From contig JAJFHV010000013.1 of the NCBI GenBank assembly GCA_021775415.1, positions 1-64,000 on the forward strand: 64,000 nucleotides of DNA. The letters run 5' to 3'. Positions 35,777 through 46,059 of this stretch are shown here, in pieces (the stretch's first letter is position 1; each line of letters opens with the position of its first letter). The position numbers were made by a program, and so were the translations under genes. Below the pieces are notes generated by a model. The model was not told the DNA's origin, made no database searches, and worked only from the letters and a program-made list of their open reading frames with translations. This DNA comes from Hyphomicrobiales bacterium. Its GTDB lineage: Bacteria > Pseudomonadota > Alphaproteobacteria > Rhizobiales > Rhizobiaceae.

Positions 35777-36334
35777 TTGACCTCTTCTGATCCCGAGTTG
35801 AAAAAACAAGCTATCCTGCTCGCCAAGATTGGCGCACCGCACGGCATCAAGGGCGAAGTGCGGGTAAAGCCGTTTGGCGATCCGGCCATGCTGAATCAAT
35901 ATGGCAAACTGCATGATACAAAGGGCAACACCTACAAAATCACTCGGATGCGAAGCCAGAAGACCATGCTTGTGGTAAAATTTGAAGGGATCAACACGCG
36001 CGAACAATCAGAAGCATTGAATGGTGTTGAATTGTTCGTTGCTCGCGAAAAACTCCCAGAAATTGAAGACGATGACGAGTTTTACGTCCAGGACCTGATT
36101 GGCCTGGATGTTTTGAGCGTTGCAGGTGAACACATGGGTGCGGTAGTTGCCGCGCCAAATTTCGGTGCCGGCGACATGCTGGAGATTGCATCAATGAAGG
36201 AAGGTGGCGGACTTTCATCAACAACCTGGTACCTGCCTTTTACCCGTGAAGCGGTCCCCGAAATCGATTTCGCGAAATCTGCGATTACCATCAACCCACC
36301 GGTGGAAGTCAGTGAACGGGATGAAAGCGAATGA
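35777..36334 (+). CDS. rimM: Ribosome maturation factor RimM
   Basis: A 185-residue 16S rRNA processing factor. The N-terminal domain begins [24 protein letters not shown], and the PRC-barrel domain follows with [13 protein letters not shown]. The TTG at 35777 was chosen because GGAG lies nine bases upstream and the terminator hairpin excludes an earlier start. The trmD start overlaps its stop by 4 bp. Confidence 0.93.
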   Translation: MTSSDPELKKQAILLAKIGAPHGIKGEVRVKPFGDPAMLNQYGKLHDTKGNTYKITRMRSQKTMLVVKFEGINTREQSEALNGVELFVAREKLPEIEDDDEFYVQDLIGLDVLSVAGEHMGAVVAAPNFGAGDMLEIASMKEGGGLSSTTWYLPFTREAVPEIDFAKSAITINPPVEVSERDESE

Positions 36335-37044
36335 GCTTCAAAGCTTCCATAATCACACTTTTTCCTGACATGTTTCCAGGATCCCTTGGGTCGTCACTCG
36401 CGGGTAATGCACTTGAAGCGGGCATCTGGACACTGGAAACCGCTGACTTGCGCGCCTTTGGAAAGGGCAAGCACCGACAAGTCGATGATACACCTGCTGG
36501 TGGTGGGGCTGGCATGATCCTCAAACCCGATGTGCTGGCCGATGCCATAGATAGCGTCAGCACAGGTTCGGATGTCCGACCGCGTCTGTTGATGTCACCA
36601 CGCGGGCGGGTCCTGGATCAAGCCTATGCACGAGAATTGGCAGATGGGCCTGGCGCGGTGATTGTCTGCGGCCGGTTTGAAGGCGTTGATGATCGGGTGA
36701 TAGAGGCGCGCAACCTTCATGAAGTGAGCATCGGGGATTATATCCTTTCCGGCGGTGAACCGGCGGCAATTGTGCTGCTGGACGCGGTTATCCGGCTGCT
36801 TCCCGGTGTCATGGGAAACGAGGATTCCGGCCTCAATGAAAGCTTTGAAAAAGGATTGCTGGAACATCCCCATTACACAAGACCCCAAAGCTTTGAAGGA
36901 CGGGAAATCCCGGAAGAATTGACCTCCGGCAACCATGGAAAAGTGGATCAATGGCGGCTTGAGCAGGCGGAAAAACTGACCCGTGAAAAACGCCCAGATA
37001 TTTTGGAACGGCACACCACCAAAAACGGCAAAAAAGAATCCTGA
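36331..37044 (+). CDS. trmD: tRNA (guanine-N1-)-methyltransferase
   Basis: Knotted SPOUT enzyme making m1G37 in tRNAs, which prevents +1 frameshifting. The 237 residues contain the trefoil-knot segments [14 protein letters not shown] and [23 protein letters not shown], plus a C-terminal tRNA-binding part with [10 protein letters not shown]. It is coupled to rimM (ATGA). rplS follows after a 235-bp non-coding stretch containing several short hairpins but no gene. Confidence 0.97.
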   Translation: MSFKASIITLFPDMFPGSLGSSLAGNALEAGIWTLETADLRAFGKGKHRQVDDTPAGGGAGMILKPDVLADAIDSVSTGSDVRPRLLMSPRGRVLDQAYARELADGPGAVIVCGRFEGVDDRVIEARNLHEVSIGDYILSGGEPAAIVLLDAVIRLLPGVMGNEDSGLNESFEKGLLEHPHYTRPQSFEGREIPEELTSGNHGKVDQWRLEQAEKLTREKRPDILERHTTKNGKKES

Positions 37045-37279
37045 TTCTGGTCGACAATCCAGATATTTTGGCCTATTACCCCTGAGAATTTTCCGAAAAC
37101 CGGAAACAAGTAGACGCAACGGCCTGATCTTGAAGATCGCCCGGTGCGGAGAAAGCGGGTCGCCGCTAAGTTTCTCTGAACCGAATTCATGGCCGCTCTG
37201 GTTTGCAACAACAAAAGGTACTGGCAAAGGCAACCATGTTTGTCCCTGGCTTAGTGACCAAATTAAAAGGTTTGGAACC

Positions 37280-38104
37280 ATGAATATCATTCAACAGCTT
37301 GAGGCCGAGCAGGCCGCGAGCATCGAAGCAAAACGCAAACTTCCCAATTTTGAGCCAGGCGACACGGTCCGTGTGCTTGTTCGTGTAACTGAAGGTCAGC
37401 GCACCCGTGTGCAGGCCTTTGAAGGCGTATGTATTGCCCGCTCCGGTGGCGGCTTGAACGAGAGCTTCACAGTTCGCAAGATTTCCTACGGCGAAGGTGT
37501 CGAACGTGTGTTCCCGATGTATTCGCCAATCGTTGAAGGGGTTGAAGTCGTCCGTCGTGGCCGGGTTCGCCGTGCAAAACTGTACTATCTTCGTAATCTA
37601 CGCGGTAAATCTGCCCGTATTTCGGAAAATACGGGAACCCGGGCGAAAAAGATGAACGATCTTGAGCGTCAGGCATTCGCAGAAGAAAAAGCGCGTATTG
37701 AGGCTGAAAAGATTGCTTCTGCCGAAGCGCTGGCAAAGGAAAAAGCAGCAGAGGATGCTGCCGAAGCTGCAGCAAATGCCGCCGCTGAAGCAGAAGCTGC
37801 GCCGGAAGCCGAAGCACCTGCAGAGGCACCAGCCGAAGATACGATTCCATTTGTTGATGACATTGTTCTGATTGATGGCATTGGTGACAAGACTGCCGAA
37901 GCGATGAAGGCCGAAGGCATTACCAAATTGACCGAGCTTGTTGCAATGGAAGACGACAAGCTTGCAGGTCTGGCCGATACCATTGGCGCTGCCGGCAAGC
38001 ATGAATCCCAGGAATGGAAAATCCAGGCCCAGGAAATGATCGATGGCAAACCGCCACGCGCCCAGGTTGACCAGGACCTCGCCAAGAAAATGGCCAACAG
38101 CTAA
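37280..38104 (+). CDS. rplS: 50S ribosomal protein L19 fused to a helix-hairpin-helix domain
   Basis: The first ~115 residues are normal L19 ([33 protein letters not shown]). The protein is 274 residues, more than twice the usual ~120. After an Ala/Glu-rich linker (about 120-195) comes a globular extension beginning [28 protein letters not shown], a classic helix-hairpin-helix GIGDKTA motif, similar to the C-terminal extension seen on L21 in some rhizobia. The start has a weak ribosome site (TTTGGAACC). Confidence 0.95.
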   Translation: MNIIQQLEAEQAASIEAKRKLPNFEPGDTVRVLVRVTEGQRTRVQAFEGVCIARSGGGLNESFTVRKISYGEGVERVFPMYSPIVEGVEVVRRGRVRRAKLYYLRNLRGKSARISENTGTRAKKMNDLERQAFAEEKARIEAEKIASAEALAKEKAAEDAAEAAANAAAEAEAAPEAEAPAEAPAEDTIPFVDDIVLIDGIGDKTAEAMKAEGITKLTELVAMEDDKLAGLADTIGAAGKHESQEWKIQAQEMIDGKPPRAQVDQDLAKKMANS

Positions 38105-38130
38105 CAGCCTGATCAACAATAACGAATTTC

Positions 38131-38157
38131 AAGGGCGGTCTTCGGACCGCCTTTTTT
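38131..38157 (+). terminator. Rho-independent terminator after rplS
   Basis: GGCGGTC-TTCG-GACCGCC (38134-38151) with a stable UUCG tetraloop and a long T-run (38152-38157). It ends the ffh-rplS operon. Confidence 0.9.
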
Positions 38158-38234
38158 GTTTACCCGACCCGTCTTTGCGGCAAGCCCCTGCTCTGCTAAT
38201 CTTTGCCAAACCAAACTGATTTGGAGAGCAATGC

Positions 38235-39872
38235 ATGACTAGTGCACCACTTATGGTCGTAAGAGCCCTTGTGGGTTTAATGTTTATTCTCACTTCCGCG
38301 TTGCTTACCCAGGCTCAAGAAACCGAAGCGCCAGCCCTCAGCCCGTTAAGTCTGGCAATCCAGCAAGAACTTGATGCACAAACCAACGCAGCACAGTCCA
38401 AGAGCCTTCGCTCAAGGCTTGCAGCAATTCAGGAAGTGTATTCTGAAAGTCATTACAAGCCGGTTTGGGTGAAAGAGGGTAAACCATCCAGCAAGGCTCA
38501 AGCGTTGGTAGAAACGCTCAACCGGGCATACGAAGATGGCTTGCATCCCCAAGACTATGATGCGCTTGCGCTTTTTCAAAAGCTTGGCGCGGGAAATGAT
38601 TCAACCCTTGCCGATTTGGAAGTCCATCTTTCCACCACGATAGTCTCTTACGCTCAGCACATGAATGCCGGCCGGGTTAATCCACGGGCAGTAAACCGTG
38701 AAACGGTGATTTATCCCGATGCGATTTCTGCCGCCAAAATTTTGCGACAGGCAGCTAAAACCCAAAACCTGAAAGCGTTTTTGCGCCTGCTTGCCCCACA
38801 CACGCCACGCTACGAGCGGCTGCGCAATGCGCTATCAAAATACCGCCTCATCGCTGAACAAGGCGGTTGGGAAGAAGTCCCTCCCGGTGAAATCCTGAAG
38901 CCTGACATGGAAGATGAGCGCGTGCCTTTGCTTGAAAGGCGATTGGTTGTGTCTGGTGATCTGTCCCGCGCAAACGTCGGCGGCGATAATCTCTATGATA
39001 CGCTTTTGGTCGACGCAGTGATGCGGTTTCAGGGCCGTCACGGGCTTGCAGTCGATGGCGTTATCGGCGGCAATACGCTGAAGGAACTCAATGTGCCGAT
39101 TGAAGCCCGCATCAGCTCAATGGAATTTAATCTTGAGCGGCGGCGCTGGATGCAGAACGATTACGGTCCGCACTATGTTTTTGCCAATCTGGCTGACCAG
39201 GTGGTCAAGGTTGTTAAAAACGAAAAAACAGTCCACGCGGCACTCATTCAGGTCGGTCAACCTTATCATCGTACGCCGGTTTTTACCGATGAGATGGAAT
39301 ATGTGGAAATCAATCCCTACTGGAACGTACCAAAGTCAATTGCGGTCAATGAGTTACTACCGAAGTTGCAAGCCAACCCCAACCACTACACCAGTCAGGG
39401 TTTTGAAGTGTTGCGTAGCGGCTCGGTGATTTCCGCCTCATCGGTTCCCTGGTCCAATTATTCGATGGCCAATTTCCCGGTGCGATTGCGACAGGGACCC
39501 GGCAAAAAGAATGCATTGGGCCGGATCAAATTCATGTTCCCAAACAATTTCAATGTCTACATGCATGATACACCGTCCAAACAAAATTTCGCCAAGGCTT
39601 CGAGATTTTTCAGCCATGGCTGCTTGCGCCTGCAGGACCCGTTGAAAATGGCTGAAATTATATTGGGCGATCAGGGATGGAGCCGGGGTAAAATTGACAG
39701 TGTGGTGAATTCCGGCAAGCGCACGGTGGTAAAATTAAAAAACAAAATTCCGGTTCACATTGCCTACCTGACTGCGTGGGTAAACAAGGATGGATCAGTG
39801 CATTTTCGCCGCGATGTGTATGGCCGCGATGACATACTGGCAACAGCGCTATCAAATGTGAGAGGACGGTAA
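38235..39872 (+). CDS. L,D-transpeptidase (YcbB/YkuD family)
   Basis: A 545-residue secreted enzyme that makes 3-3 cross-links in peptidoglycan or attaches proteins to it. A signal peptide (residues 1-27) precedes an N-terminal domain with a peptidoglycan-binding-type segment (VDAVMRFQGRHGLAVDGVIGGNTLKELN near 265-292) and the YkuD domain, with HDTPSKQNF and the catalytic C463 in SHGCLRLQDP. This order is typical of the YcbB group. GGAG lies 8 bases before the ATG. Confidence 0.95.
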   Translation: MTSAPLMVVRALVGLMFILTSALLTQAQETEAPALSPLSLAIQQELDAQTNAAQSKSLRSRLAAIQEVYSESHYKPVWVKEGKPSSKAQALVETLNRAYEDGLHPQDYDALALFQKLGAGNDSTLADLEVHLSTTIVSYAQHMNAGRVNPRAVNRETVIYPDAISAAKILRQAAKTQNLKAFLRLLAPHTPRYERLRNALSKYRLIAEQGGWEEVPPGEILKPDMEDERVPLLERRLVVSGDLSRANVGGDNLYDTLLVDAVMRFQGRHGLAVDGVIGGNTLKELNVPIEARISSMEFNLERRRWMQNDYGPHYVFANLADQVVKVVKNEKTVHAALIQVGQPYHRTPVFTDEMEYVEINPYWNVPKSIAVNELLPKLQANPNHYTSQGFEVLRSGSVISASSVPWSNYSMANFPVRLRQGPGKKNALGRIKFMFPNNFNVYMHDTPSKQNFAKASRFFSHGCLRLQDPLKMAEIILGDQGWSRGKIDSVVNSGKRTVVKLKNKIPVHIAYLTAWVNKDGSVHFRRDVYGRDDILATALSNVRGR

Positions 39873-39889
39873 ACTCACCGAAATTTGCC

Positions 39890-40312
39890 ATGAATCACAA
39901 CGGTGGATGCCATTGCGGCAATATTCTGGTTGAGTTTGAGACTGAAATTGCGCCGGGCGAAATCGAGATACGCGCCTGTCAGTGTTCATTTTGTCGAAAA
40001 CACGGGACACGCGCTGCTGCTGATCCGGATGGTTTGTTGACAATCACCGTGATCGACCCAGCCAAATTAAATCGCTACATCTTCGGGTATGGCACGGCCG
40101 AGTTTTTGATTTGCAGGGAGTGTGGTGTGTATGTGAGTTCGCTGACGCTGGAAGAAGAAAACAAGCGAGGGATTGTCATCATCAACACACTCGATAACCG
40201 TGAGGAGTTCAACAGTGAACCACTTGGGGTGTCTTATGATTTAGAAAACCAAAGTGAGCGTCTCCAGCGCCGCAATGAAGGCTGGACTCCAGCAACATTA
40301 ACATTGCCCTGA
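39890..40312 (+). CDS. GFA/CENP-V family zinc-binding protein
   Basis: A 140-residue protein with the glutathione-dependent formaldehyde-activating enzyme fold. The zinc-ligand cysteines are C7 and C9 (GGCHCG), C30, C32 and C35 (CQCSFC) and C75 and C78 (ICREC). Members bind glutathione-conjugated substrates in some cases, but most of the family is uncharacterised. It follows the transpeptidase by 17 bp and precedes leuC by about 70. Confidence 0.9.
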   Translation: MNHNGGCHCGNILVEFETEIAPGEIEIRACQCSFCRKHGTRAAADPDGLLTITVIDPAKLNRYIFGYGTAEFLICRECGVYVSSLTLEEENKRGIVIINTLDNREEFNSEPLGVSYDLENQSERLQRRNEGWTPATLTLP

Positions 40313-40319
40313 CGTTGCC

Positions 40320-40348
40320 TTGACGCGCAATTTTCATAGGTGCATATC
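40320..40348 (+). promoter_or_regulatory. Weak candidate promoter for leuC
   Basis: TTGACG at 40320-40325 and CATATC at 40343-40348 with a 17-bp spacer, 35 bases before leuC. The -35 element is good, the -10 element poor (3 of 6), so I rate it low. Confidence 0.25.
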
Positions 40349-40382
40349 AAGCTCCTGATTTCCGACACAAGAAAGCTCGACT

Positions 40383-41786
40383 ATGGCTAAAACACTCTAC
40401 GACAAGATTTGGGACGATCATCTGGTGAATGAAGAGGCTGATGGCACTTCGCTCCTCTATATTGATCGCCATCTTGTGCATGAGGTCACCAGTCCGCAGG
40501 CCTTCGAGGGATTACGCCTGGCTAACCGAAAAGTACGCGCACCGGAAAAAACGCTCGCCGTTGTAGACCACAATGTTCCAACCTCGCCAGACCGCGTCAA
40601 GGGCATCGCGAACAAGGAAAGCCGTATTCAGGTTGAGGCGTTGGCAAAGAACGCAGCCGACTTCGGTGTTGAATATTATTCCGAGCACGACAAGCGCCAG
40701 GGGATTGTTCACATCATTGGCCCGGAACAGGGCTTTACCCTTCCGGGCATGACCATAGTTTGTGGCGACAGTCACACCTCTACCCATGGGGCATTTGGTG
40801 CCCTGGCCCACGGTATCGGCACCTCCGAAGTCGAACACGTACTCGCAACCCAGACGCTGATTCAGAAAAAAGCCAAGAACATGCTGGTTCAGGTGGATGG
40901 CACCTTGCCCGACGGTGTCACCGCCAAGGATATCATTCTGACAATTATCGGCGAGATCGGTACGGCAGGTGGGACCGGGCATGTGATCGAGTTTGCCGGT
41001 GAGGCCATCCGTGCGCTTTCAATGGAAGGTCGCATGACAGTCTGCAACATGACGATCGAGGGCGGAGCACGTGCTGGCCTGATTGCACCGGACGAAAAAA
41101 CCTTTGAATACATTGAAGGTCGACCGAAGGCACCAAAAGGTCAGGCGTTTGAAATGGCGCTCGCTTACTGGAAAACCCTTAAATCGGACGAAGGCGCGCA
41201 CTTTGACAAGATCGTAACGCTTGATGCCGCTAATCTGCCACCCATCGTTTCCTGGGGGTCGTCTCCCGAAGACGTGATTTCGGTAACCGGAAGCGTACCG
41301 GATCCGGCTGAAATTGAGGATGAAACAAAACGTACCTCAAAACAGCGCGCACTGGATTATATGGGTCTCGAAGCCGGAACGAAGATAACCGACATCAAGC
41401 TGGACCGCGTGTTCATCGGCTCCTGCACCAATGGCAGGATCGAGGATTTGCGCGCGGTAGCAAATGTCGTGAAAGACAAGCAGGTCGCCGATACCGTGGA
41501 TGCAATGATTGTTCCGGGTTCTGGATTGGTCAAGGAGCAGGCTGAAGCGGAAGGTCTGGACAAGATATTCAAGGATGCCGGTTTTGACTGGCGTGAGCCG
41601 GGCTGTTCAATGTGTCTGGCAATGAATGACGACCGGCTGAAACCCGAAGAACGCTGCGCCTCAACTTCAAATCGCAATTTTGAGGGCCGTCAGGGCTTCA
41701 AGGGCCGCACCCACCTGGTTTCACCCGCAATGGCAGCAGCTGCAGCCGTAGCCGGACACTTTGTCGATATCCGCGATTGGGATTGA
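40383..41786 (+). CDS. leuC: 3-isopropylmalate dehydratase large subunit
   Basis: Isomerises 2- to 3-isopropylmalate in leucine synthesis with LeuD. The 467 residues contain the three [4Fe-4S] ligands C348 (GSCTNGR), C408 and C411 (GCSMC) and the [13 protein letters not shown] motif. Its partner leuD and leuB are 15.5 kb further on (57.3-59.0 kb), so the pathway is split into two loci. Confidence 0.98.
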   Translation: MAKTLYDKIWDDHLVNEEADGTSLLYIDRHLVHEVTSPQAFEGLRLANRKVRAPEKTLAVVDHNVPTSPDRVKGIANKESRIQVEALAKNAADFGVEYYSEHDKRQGIVHIIGPEQGFTLPGMTIVCGDSHTSTHGAFGALAHGIGTSEVEHVLATQTLIQKKAKNMLVQVDGTLPDGVTAKDIILTIIGEIGTAGGTGHVIEFAGEAIRALSMEGRMTVCNMTIEGGARAGLIAPDEKTFEYIEGRPKAPKGQAFEMALAYWKTLKSDEGAHFDKIVTLDAANLPPIVSWGSSPEDVISVTGSVPDPAEIEDETKRTSKQRALDYMGLEAGTKITDIKLDRVFIGSCTNGRIEDLRAVANVVKDKQVADTVDAMIVPGSGLVKEQAEAEGLDKIFKDAGFDWREPGCSMCLAMNDDRLKPEERCASTSNRNFEGRQGFKGRTHLVSPAMAAAAAVAGHFVDIRDWD

Positions 41787-41826
41787 GGAGCCTCCGCACA
41801 CTAGGTGCAGAGGCGAGATCATTGTA

Positions 41827-42153
41827 TTATTTGAACCGGTAATAGTATCGCGGACTATATCTGCGGTGATGCCGACCTAAACGATGATGCCGCCTGTATC
41901 CATAGTGTTTGCGATACAAGTATTTACGGCCGTGGTGTCGATATCCCCGACGGTAACGATGCCCACCACTGTAATGACGACGATGGCGGAAGCCACGATA
42001 ACCGGCCTTGACGGCACGGCTTTCCTGAATTTGATCGGAGGCAACCGGACCGGATAATGTAAGTCCGGCTGGAGAACTCAGCGCCTGCACAGGCGCTGTA
42101 ATTCCAATTGCGGCGACAATAATTGCGCCAGCTAAACTTGAAAACCTGGTCAT
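41827..42153 (-). CDS. Secreted basic His/Tyr/Arg-rich protein
   Basis: A 108-residue protein with a signal peptide (MTRFSSLAGAIIVAAIGITAPVQAL). After about residue 55 it is made almost only of Arg, His, Tyr and Gly (RHRRHYSGGHRYRRGYRHHGRK and onwards), including several Y/H/R clusters. AGGA lies 8 bases before the ATG 42153. Short proteins of this composition (YXXRHXR type) are common and unnamed in Hyphomicrobiales; metal binding or surface attachment is possible but not shown. Confidence 0.75.
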   Translation of the reverse strand: MTRFSSLAGAIIVAAIGITAPVQALSSPAGLTLSGPVASDQIQESRAVKAGYRGFRHRRHYSGGHRYRRGYRHHGRKYLYRKHYGYRRHHRLGRHHRRYSPRYYYRFK

Positions 42154-42281
42154 GATTTTGATCCTGTTGGGGTTGATCGTACCCAACAGTTAAGCACCTC
42201 GATGACGTAAGGCGATGATTCTCTCTGGAAGTTGAATGCAGTTGATCGTCTTCAACGAGATTGCACTGCAATTTCCCGACG

Positions 42282-43223
42282 CTAGTGAAGTCCCTGCAAA
42301 ATCAGCAACCAGCACGAAGTTGTTATAATCGCCAGCAAATTAGCAATGACAATCACGGACGCCGACAGACCAACGGCTCGATTGTAGAGGTTTGCAAATA
42401 TATAGACGTTCATACCCGGCGGCATCGCCGCCAAAACCACGGCAGCCTGCACATACAAGATCGGTAGATCGAATACCCATCGCGTAAGCGCAAAGGTAAT
42501 GGCTGGGTGCACGATCAGCGCCAGAGCCGAAACCACCAGGCTTTCCCCCAATTCTGACTTGATTGCATAGCGCGTTAACGCAATGCCGATACCAATCAGG
42601 GAAACCGGGATTGCAGATGCTGCAAGCATATCAATTGAGGCTTCTGCTGGCTCGGGAATGTACAAGTCGAAGAAATTCGCGAGCAGGCCGGTAACGATTC
42701 CGGCCATCAATGGATTTGCTGCTACTGAAGTTAGCGCAGCCTTGAAAGTTTCACTTAAATCCCGTCCATCCCGGCGAGCCAACTCCATCGTTGTCATGCC
42801 AACCGTGTAGAGCAGGGACGCGTGGAGCGCGATGATGCCGAAAACCGGCGCCGCGATGGTTTCACCAAATGCCCGTTGGGCGATAGGTATGCCGAGTAAA
42901 ACCGTGTTCGAAAACAGGGCACAAAAACCAGCGGCAACTGATTCACCAGGCCGTCGTTTCCAAATCAGCCGAGCGGAAAGAATGCCAATTAAAAAACAGG
43001 AAAATGCCCCTGCATAAAACGAAACCAGCATTTCGGCATGAAACGCCTTTGAAAAATCAAGCCGGTACATTGCCATGAACAACAATGCCGGCACCGCAAG
43101 TTTCAGTGCATAGGCGTTAAGCGCTTCGGCTAAAGCATCAGGTAGGTATTTGAGCCGGGCAACAAGGTAGCCAACACCAAGTAGCAAAAAAACCGGAAGA
43201 ATGGTTTGCAGAACTGAAAACAA
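42282..43223 (-). CDS. Auxin efflux carrier (AEC) family transporter
   Basis: A 313-residue membrane transporter with ten transmembrane helices, five in each half. The N-terminal LLGVGYLVARLKYLPDALAEALNAYALKLAVPALLF and the later ANPLMAGIVTGLL and MPPGMNVYIFANLYNRAVGLSASVIVIAN match the AEC family, which carries malate, malonate, and other organic anions in bacteria. The substrate is unknown. It stands alone, divergent from sdhC. Confidence 0.92.
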   Translation of the reverse strand: MFSVLQTILPVFLLLGVGYLVARLKYLPDALAEALNAYALKLAVPALLFMAMYRLDFSKAFHAEMLVSFYAGAFSCFLIGILSARLIWKRRPGESVAAGFCALFSNTVLLGIPIAQRAFGETIAAPVFGIIALHASLLYTVGMTTMELARRDGRDLSETFKAALTSVAANPLMAGIVTGLLANFFDLYIPEPAEASIDMLAASAIPVSLIGIGIALTRYAIKSELGESLVVSALALIVHPAITFALTRWVFDLPILYVQAAVVLAAMPPGMNVYIFANLYNRAVGLSASVIVIANLLAIITTSCWLLILQGLH

Positions 43224-43334
43224 TGGAAAATACCAAAGGTGTAAACTGGAAATACCAGTAGCACTGATCCCAGCTTATTGCGCAAGCAAAACATTCAGAC
43301 AAGGAAAGTGCGGCAATAAACACCATAAGAGGTT

Positions 43335-43363
43335 TTGACCTGTCGATGCGGACAATCTAGAAC
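43335..43363 (+). promoter_or_regulatory. Candidate promoter of sdhCDAB
   Basis: TTGACC at 43335-43340 and TAGAAC at 43358-43363 with a 17-bp spacer (5 of 6 and 4 of 6 matches), predicted start about 43370, 50 bases before the sdhC ATG. Confidence 0.45.
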
Positions 43364-43420
43364 TGATATCAATATACATGGCGGCGCAGCAAATCATCTA
43401 GAGCGGAATGGGCAATACTG

Positions 43421-43816
43421 ATGAGTTCTGAACTTAACAACCAGCGTCCGCTGTCGCCTCACCTTTCCATCTACAAGCCAATCCCGACCATGGTGATGTC
43501 AATCCTGCATCGCGTGACCGGTGCGTCGCTTTATTTTGGTACACTATTGTTTGTCTGGTGGTTGTTTGCAGCCGCGACCAATGCAGCCTATTTCGAGTGG
43601 GTCAATGCATTCTTTGGTTCTTTGGCTGGCCGGTTCATCCTGTTTTGTTACACTTGGGCATTGATGTTTCACCTGTTGGGCGGGATACGCCACCTGTTTT
43701 GGGATACCGGCAGGCTGTTTGAAAAATCCACTACCACCAAGCTGGCATGGTTGACCCTTGCTGGTTCAATCATTTTGACAATTCTGATCTGGATCGTCGG
43801 TTATTCGGTTCGATAG
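43421..43816 (+). CDS. sdhC: Succinate dehydrogenase cytochrome b556 subunit
   Basis: Membrane anchor of complex II. The 131 residues start with [30 protein letters not shown], where the Ser/Arg near the quinone site are conserved, and contain three transmembrane helices; the heme-ligand His is in the [14 protein letters not shown] segment. It is the first gene of sdhCDAB, 10 bp before sdhD. Confidence 0.96.
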   Translation: MSSELNNQRPLSPHLSIYKPIPTMVMSILHRVTGASLYFGTLLFVWWLFAAATNAAYFEWVNAFFGSLAGRFILFCYTWALMFHLLGGIRHLFWDTGRLFEKSTTTKLAWLTLAGSIILTILIWIVGYSVR

Positions 43817-43826
43817 GAGAGCAGCG

Positions 43827-44207
43827 ATGGACATGCGTACACCACTGGGCAAAGTTCGCGGCCTCGGTTCAGCAAAAGAAGGCACCGAGCACTTTTGGCG
43901 TCAGCGGTTAACAGCAATCGCCAATGTACCGTTGATCGGATTTTTCATTTGGCTGGTCGTATCACTTAATGGTGCACCCTACGCGGAAGTTGTCGATACC
44001 CTTTCCTCACCCCTGGTTTCATTAATCCTTCTGGCAGTCATCCTGTCTGCAACCTTCCACATGAAGCTTGGCATGCAGGTTATCATTGAAGATTATGTGC
44101 ATGGCGAGGGGATGAAAATCGCCCTGGTAATTTTGAATATTTTCTTCTGCATGAGCGTCGCACTGGCAGCCATGTTTGCAATCCTCAAACTTGGCTTTGG
44201 AGGCTAA
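43827..44207 (+). CDS. sdhD: Succinate dehydrogenase hydrophobic anchor subunit
   Basis: The second membrane anchor of complex II, 126 residues, three transmembrane helices. The N-terminal [34 protein letters not shown] and the quinone/heme helix [18 protein letters not shown] match SdhD of alphaproteobacteria. sdhA begins 3 bp after its stop. Confidence 0.96.
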   Translation: MDMRTPLGKVRGLGSAKEGTEHFWRQRLTAIANVPLIGFFIWLVVSLNGAPYAEVVDTLSSPLVSLILLAVILSATFHMKLGMQVIIEDYVHGEGMKIALVILNIFFCMSVALAAMFAILKLGFGG

Positions 44208-44210
44208 CGG

Positions 44211-46058
44211 ATGGCGCGTGCCAGCACTAAAAAGGCTGATCAAAAATCAGGTAAAGCCTACGAATTTGTCGATCACTACCATGATGTAGTAGTGGTGGGT
44301 GCCGGTGGTTCTGGTCTTCGCGCCACACTTGGCATGGCAGAGCAGGGTTTAAAAACCGCCTGTGTGACCAAGGTATTTCCGACCCGCTCCCACACCGTTG
44401 CAGCGCAAGGTGGCATCGCAGCCTCACTTGGCAATATGGGACCGGACAATTGGCAGTGGCACCTCTACGATACAATAAAGGGATCTGACTGGCTGGGCGA
44501 TGTGGATGCGATGGAGTATCTGGTGCAGGAAGCGCCAGCCGCCGTCTACGAGCTTGAACATTACGGCGTACCGTTTTCCCGCACCGAAGAGGGCAAGATT
44601 TACCAGCGTCCATTTGGTGGCCATACAACCGAGTTTGGCGAAGGTCCGCCGGTTCAGCGCACCTGCGCGGCGGCAGACCGGACCGGTCACGCAATCCTGC
44701 ACACGCTTTATGGCCAGTCGTTGCGCCACAACGCAGAATTCTACATTGAATATTTCGCCATTGATCTGATGATGAGCAAGGATGGCGTTTGTACCGGCAT
44801 CATTGCATGGAACCTGGATGATGGCACCATGCACCGCTTCAACGCCAAGATGGTGGTGCTAGCAACCGGCGGTTATGGTCGCGCGTATTTTTCTGCAACC
44901 TCTGCGCACACCTGTACTGGCGATGGCAATGGCATGGTGGCGCGCGCGGGCCTGCCGCTTCAGGACATGGAATTTGTTCAATTCCACCCAACCGGGATTT
45001 ATGGTGCCGGTTGTCTGATTACCGAGGGAGCGCGCGGCGAAGGCGGTTACCTCACCAATTCGGAGGGCGAGCGCTTCATGGAGCGCTATGCCCCAACCTA
45101 CAAGGATCTCGCCTCGCGCGATGTGGTATCCCGTTGCATGACCATGGAAATTCGCGAGGGTCGTGGCGTCGGTGCTAAAGGGGACCATATTCATCTGCAC
45201 CTCAATCACTTGCCTTCTGAAGTGCTGGCCGAACGGCTACCGGGTATTTCTGAGAGCGCCCGGATTTTCGCCGGTGTTGACCTTAACAAGGAACCGATCC
45301 CGGTTATTCCAACTGTGCATTACAATATGGGCGGTGTGCCAACCAACTACTGGGGCGAAGTGTTGAATCCAACTGCGAAAGATCCAGACCGGGTAACGCC
45401 TGGACTGATGGCAGTTGGTGAAGCAGCCTGCGCATCCGTACATGGCGCCAACCGGCTTGGTTCAAACTCACTGATTGATCTGGTGGTGTTCGGCCGGGCC
45501 GCCGCCATTCGCGCTGGCAAGGTCGTTGATCGCGAAGCGCCAATTCCAACACCTGATGCAGCTTATTGCGATAAGATCATGGATCATTTTGACAAGATGC
45601 GTCATTCGGACGGCAAAACACCAACGGCACATCTTAGAGACGAGATGCAACACATCATGCAGGAAGACGCAGCCGTGTTCCGCACCCAGTCTACGCTCAA
45701 ACAGGGTTGCCAACGCATCAGCGCAACCTGGGGTAAAATGTCCGATATCAAGGTGTCGGACCGCTCAATGATCTGGAACTCCGATCTGGTTGAAACGCTG
45801 GAACTTGAAAACCTGATGGCCTCGGCAATCACCACCGTTTACGGCGCGGAAGCACGCAAGGAGAGCCGTGGCGCCCACGCCCGCGAAGACTTCAAGGACC
45901 GCGATGACAAGGTTTGGCGTAAGCACACGCTTTCCATGCTCGATGAAAAAGGCAAGGTGAAACTCACCTACCGTCCGGTACATACCAAGCCATTACTGGC
46001 TGAGAAAGACGGCGGCATAGATTTGAAACGCATCGCGCCAAAGGCAAGGGTGTACTGA
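44211..46058 (+). CDS. sdhA: Succinate dehydrogenase flavoprotein subunit
   Basis: The FAD-binding catalytic subunit, 615 residues. Visible are the Rossmann [15 protein letters not shown], the FAD-linking His in [13 protein letters not shown], the substrate segment HPTGIYGAG and the catalytic Arg in the [28 protein letters not shown] region. Length and order are normal. sdhB follows with one base between. Confidence 0.98.
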   Translation: MARASTKKADQKSGKAYEFVDHYHDVVVVGAGGSGLRATLGMAEQGLKTACVTKVFPTRSHTVAAQGGIAASLGNMGPDNWQWHLYDTIKGSDWLGDVDAMEYLVQEAPAAVYELEHYGVPFSRTEEGKIYQRPFGGHTTEFGEGPPVQRTCAAADRTGHAILHTLYGQSLRHNAEFYIEYFAIDLMMSKDGVCTGIIAWNLDDGTMHRFNAKMVVLATGGYGRAYFSATSAHTCTGDGNGMVARAGLPLQDMEFVQFHPTGIYGAGCLITEGARGEGGYLTNSEGERFMERYAPTYKDLASRDVVSRCMTMEIREGRGVGAKGDHIHLHLNHLPSEVLAERLPGISESARIFAGVDLNKEPIPVIPTVHYNMGGVPTNYWGEVLNPTAKDPDRVTPGLMAVGEAACASVHGANRLGSNSLIDLVVFGRAAAIRAGKVVDREAPIPTPDAAYCDKIMDHFDKMRHSDGKTPTAHLRDEMQHIMQEDAAVFRTQSTLKQGCQRISATWGKMSDIKVSDRSMIWNSDLVETLELENLMASAITTVYGAEARKESRGAHAREDFKDRDDKVWRKHTLSMLDEKGKVKLTYRPVHTKPLLAEKDGGIDLKRIAPKARVY

Positions 46059-46059
46059 T

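Noticed and set aside
37045-37279. An N-terminal extension or separate gene before rplS
   Set aside because: The in-frame extension has no ribosome site and no L19 character; only short hairpins are seen, consistent with an mRNA leader.
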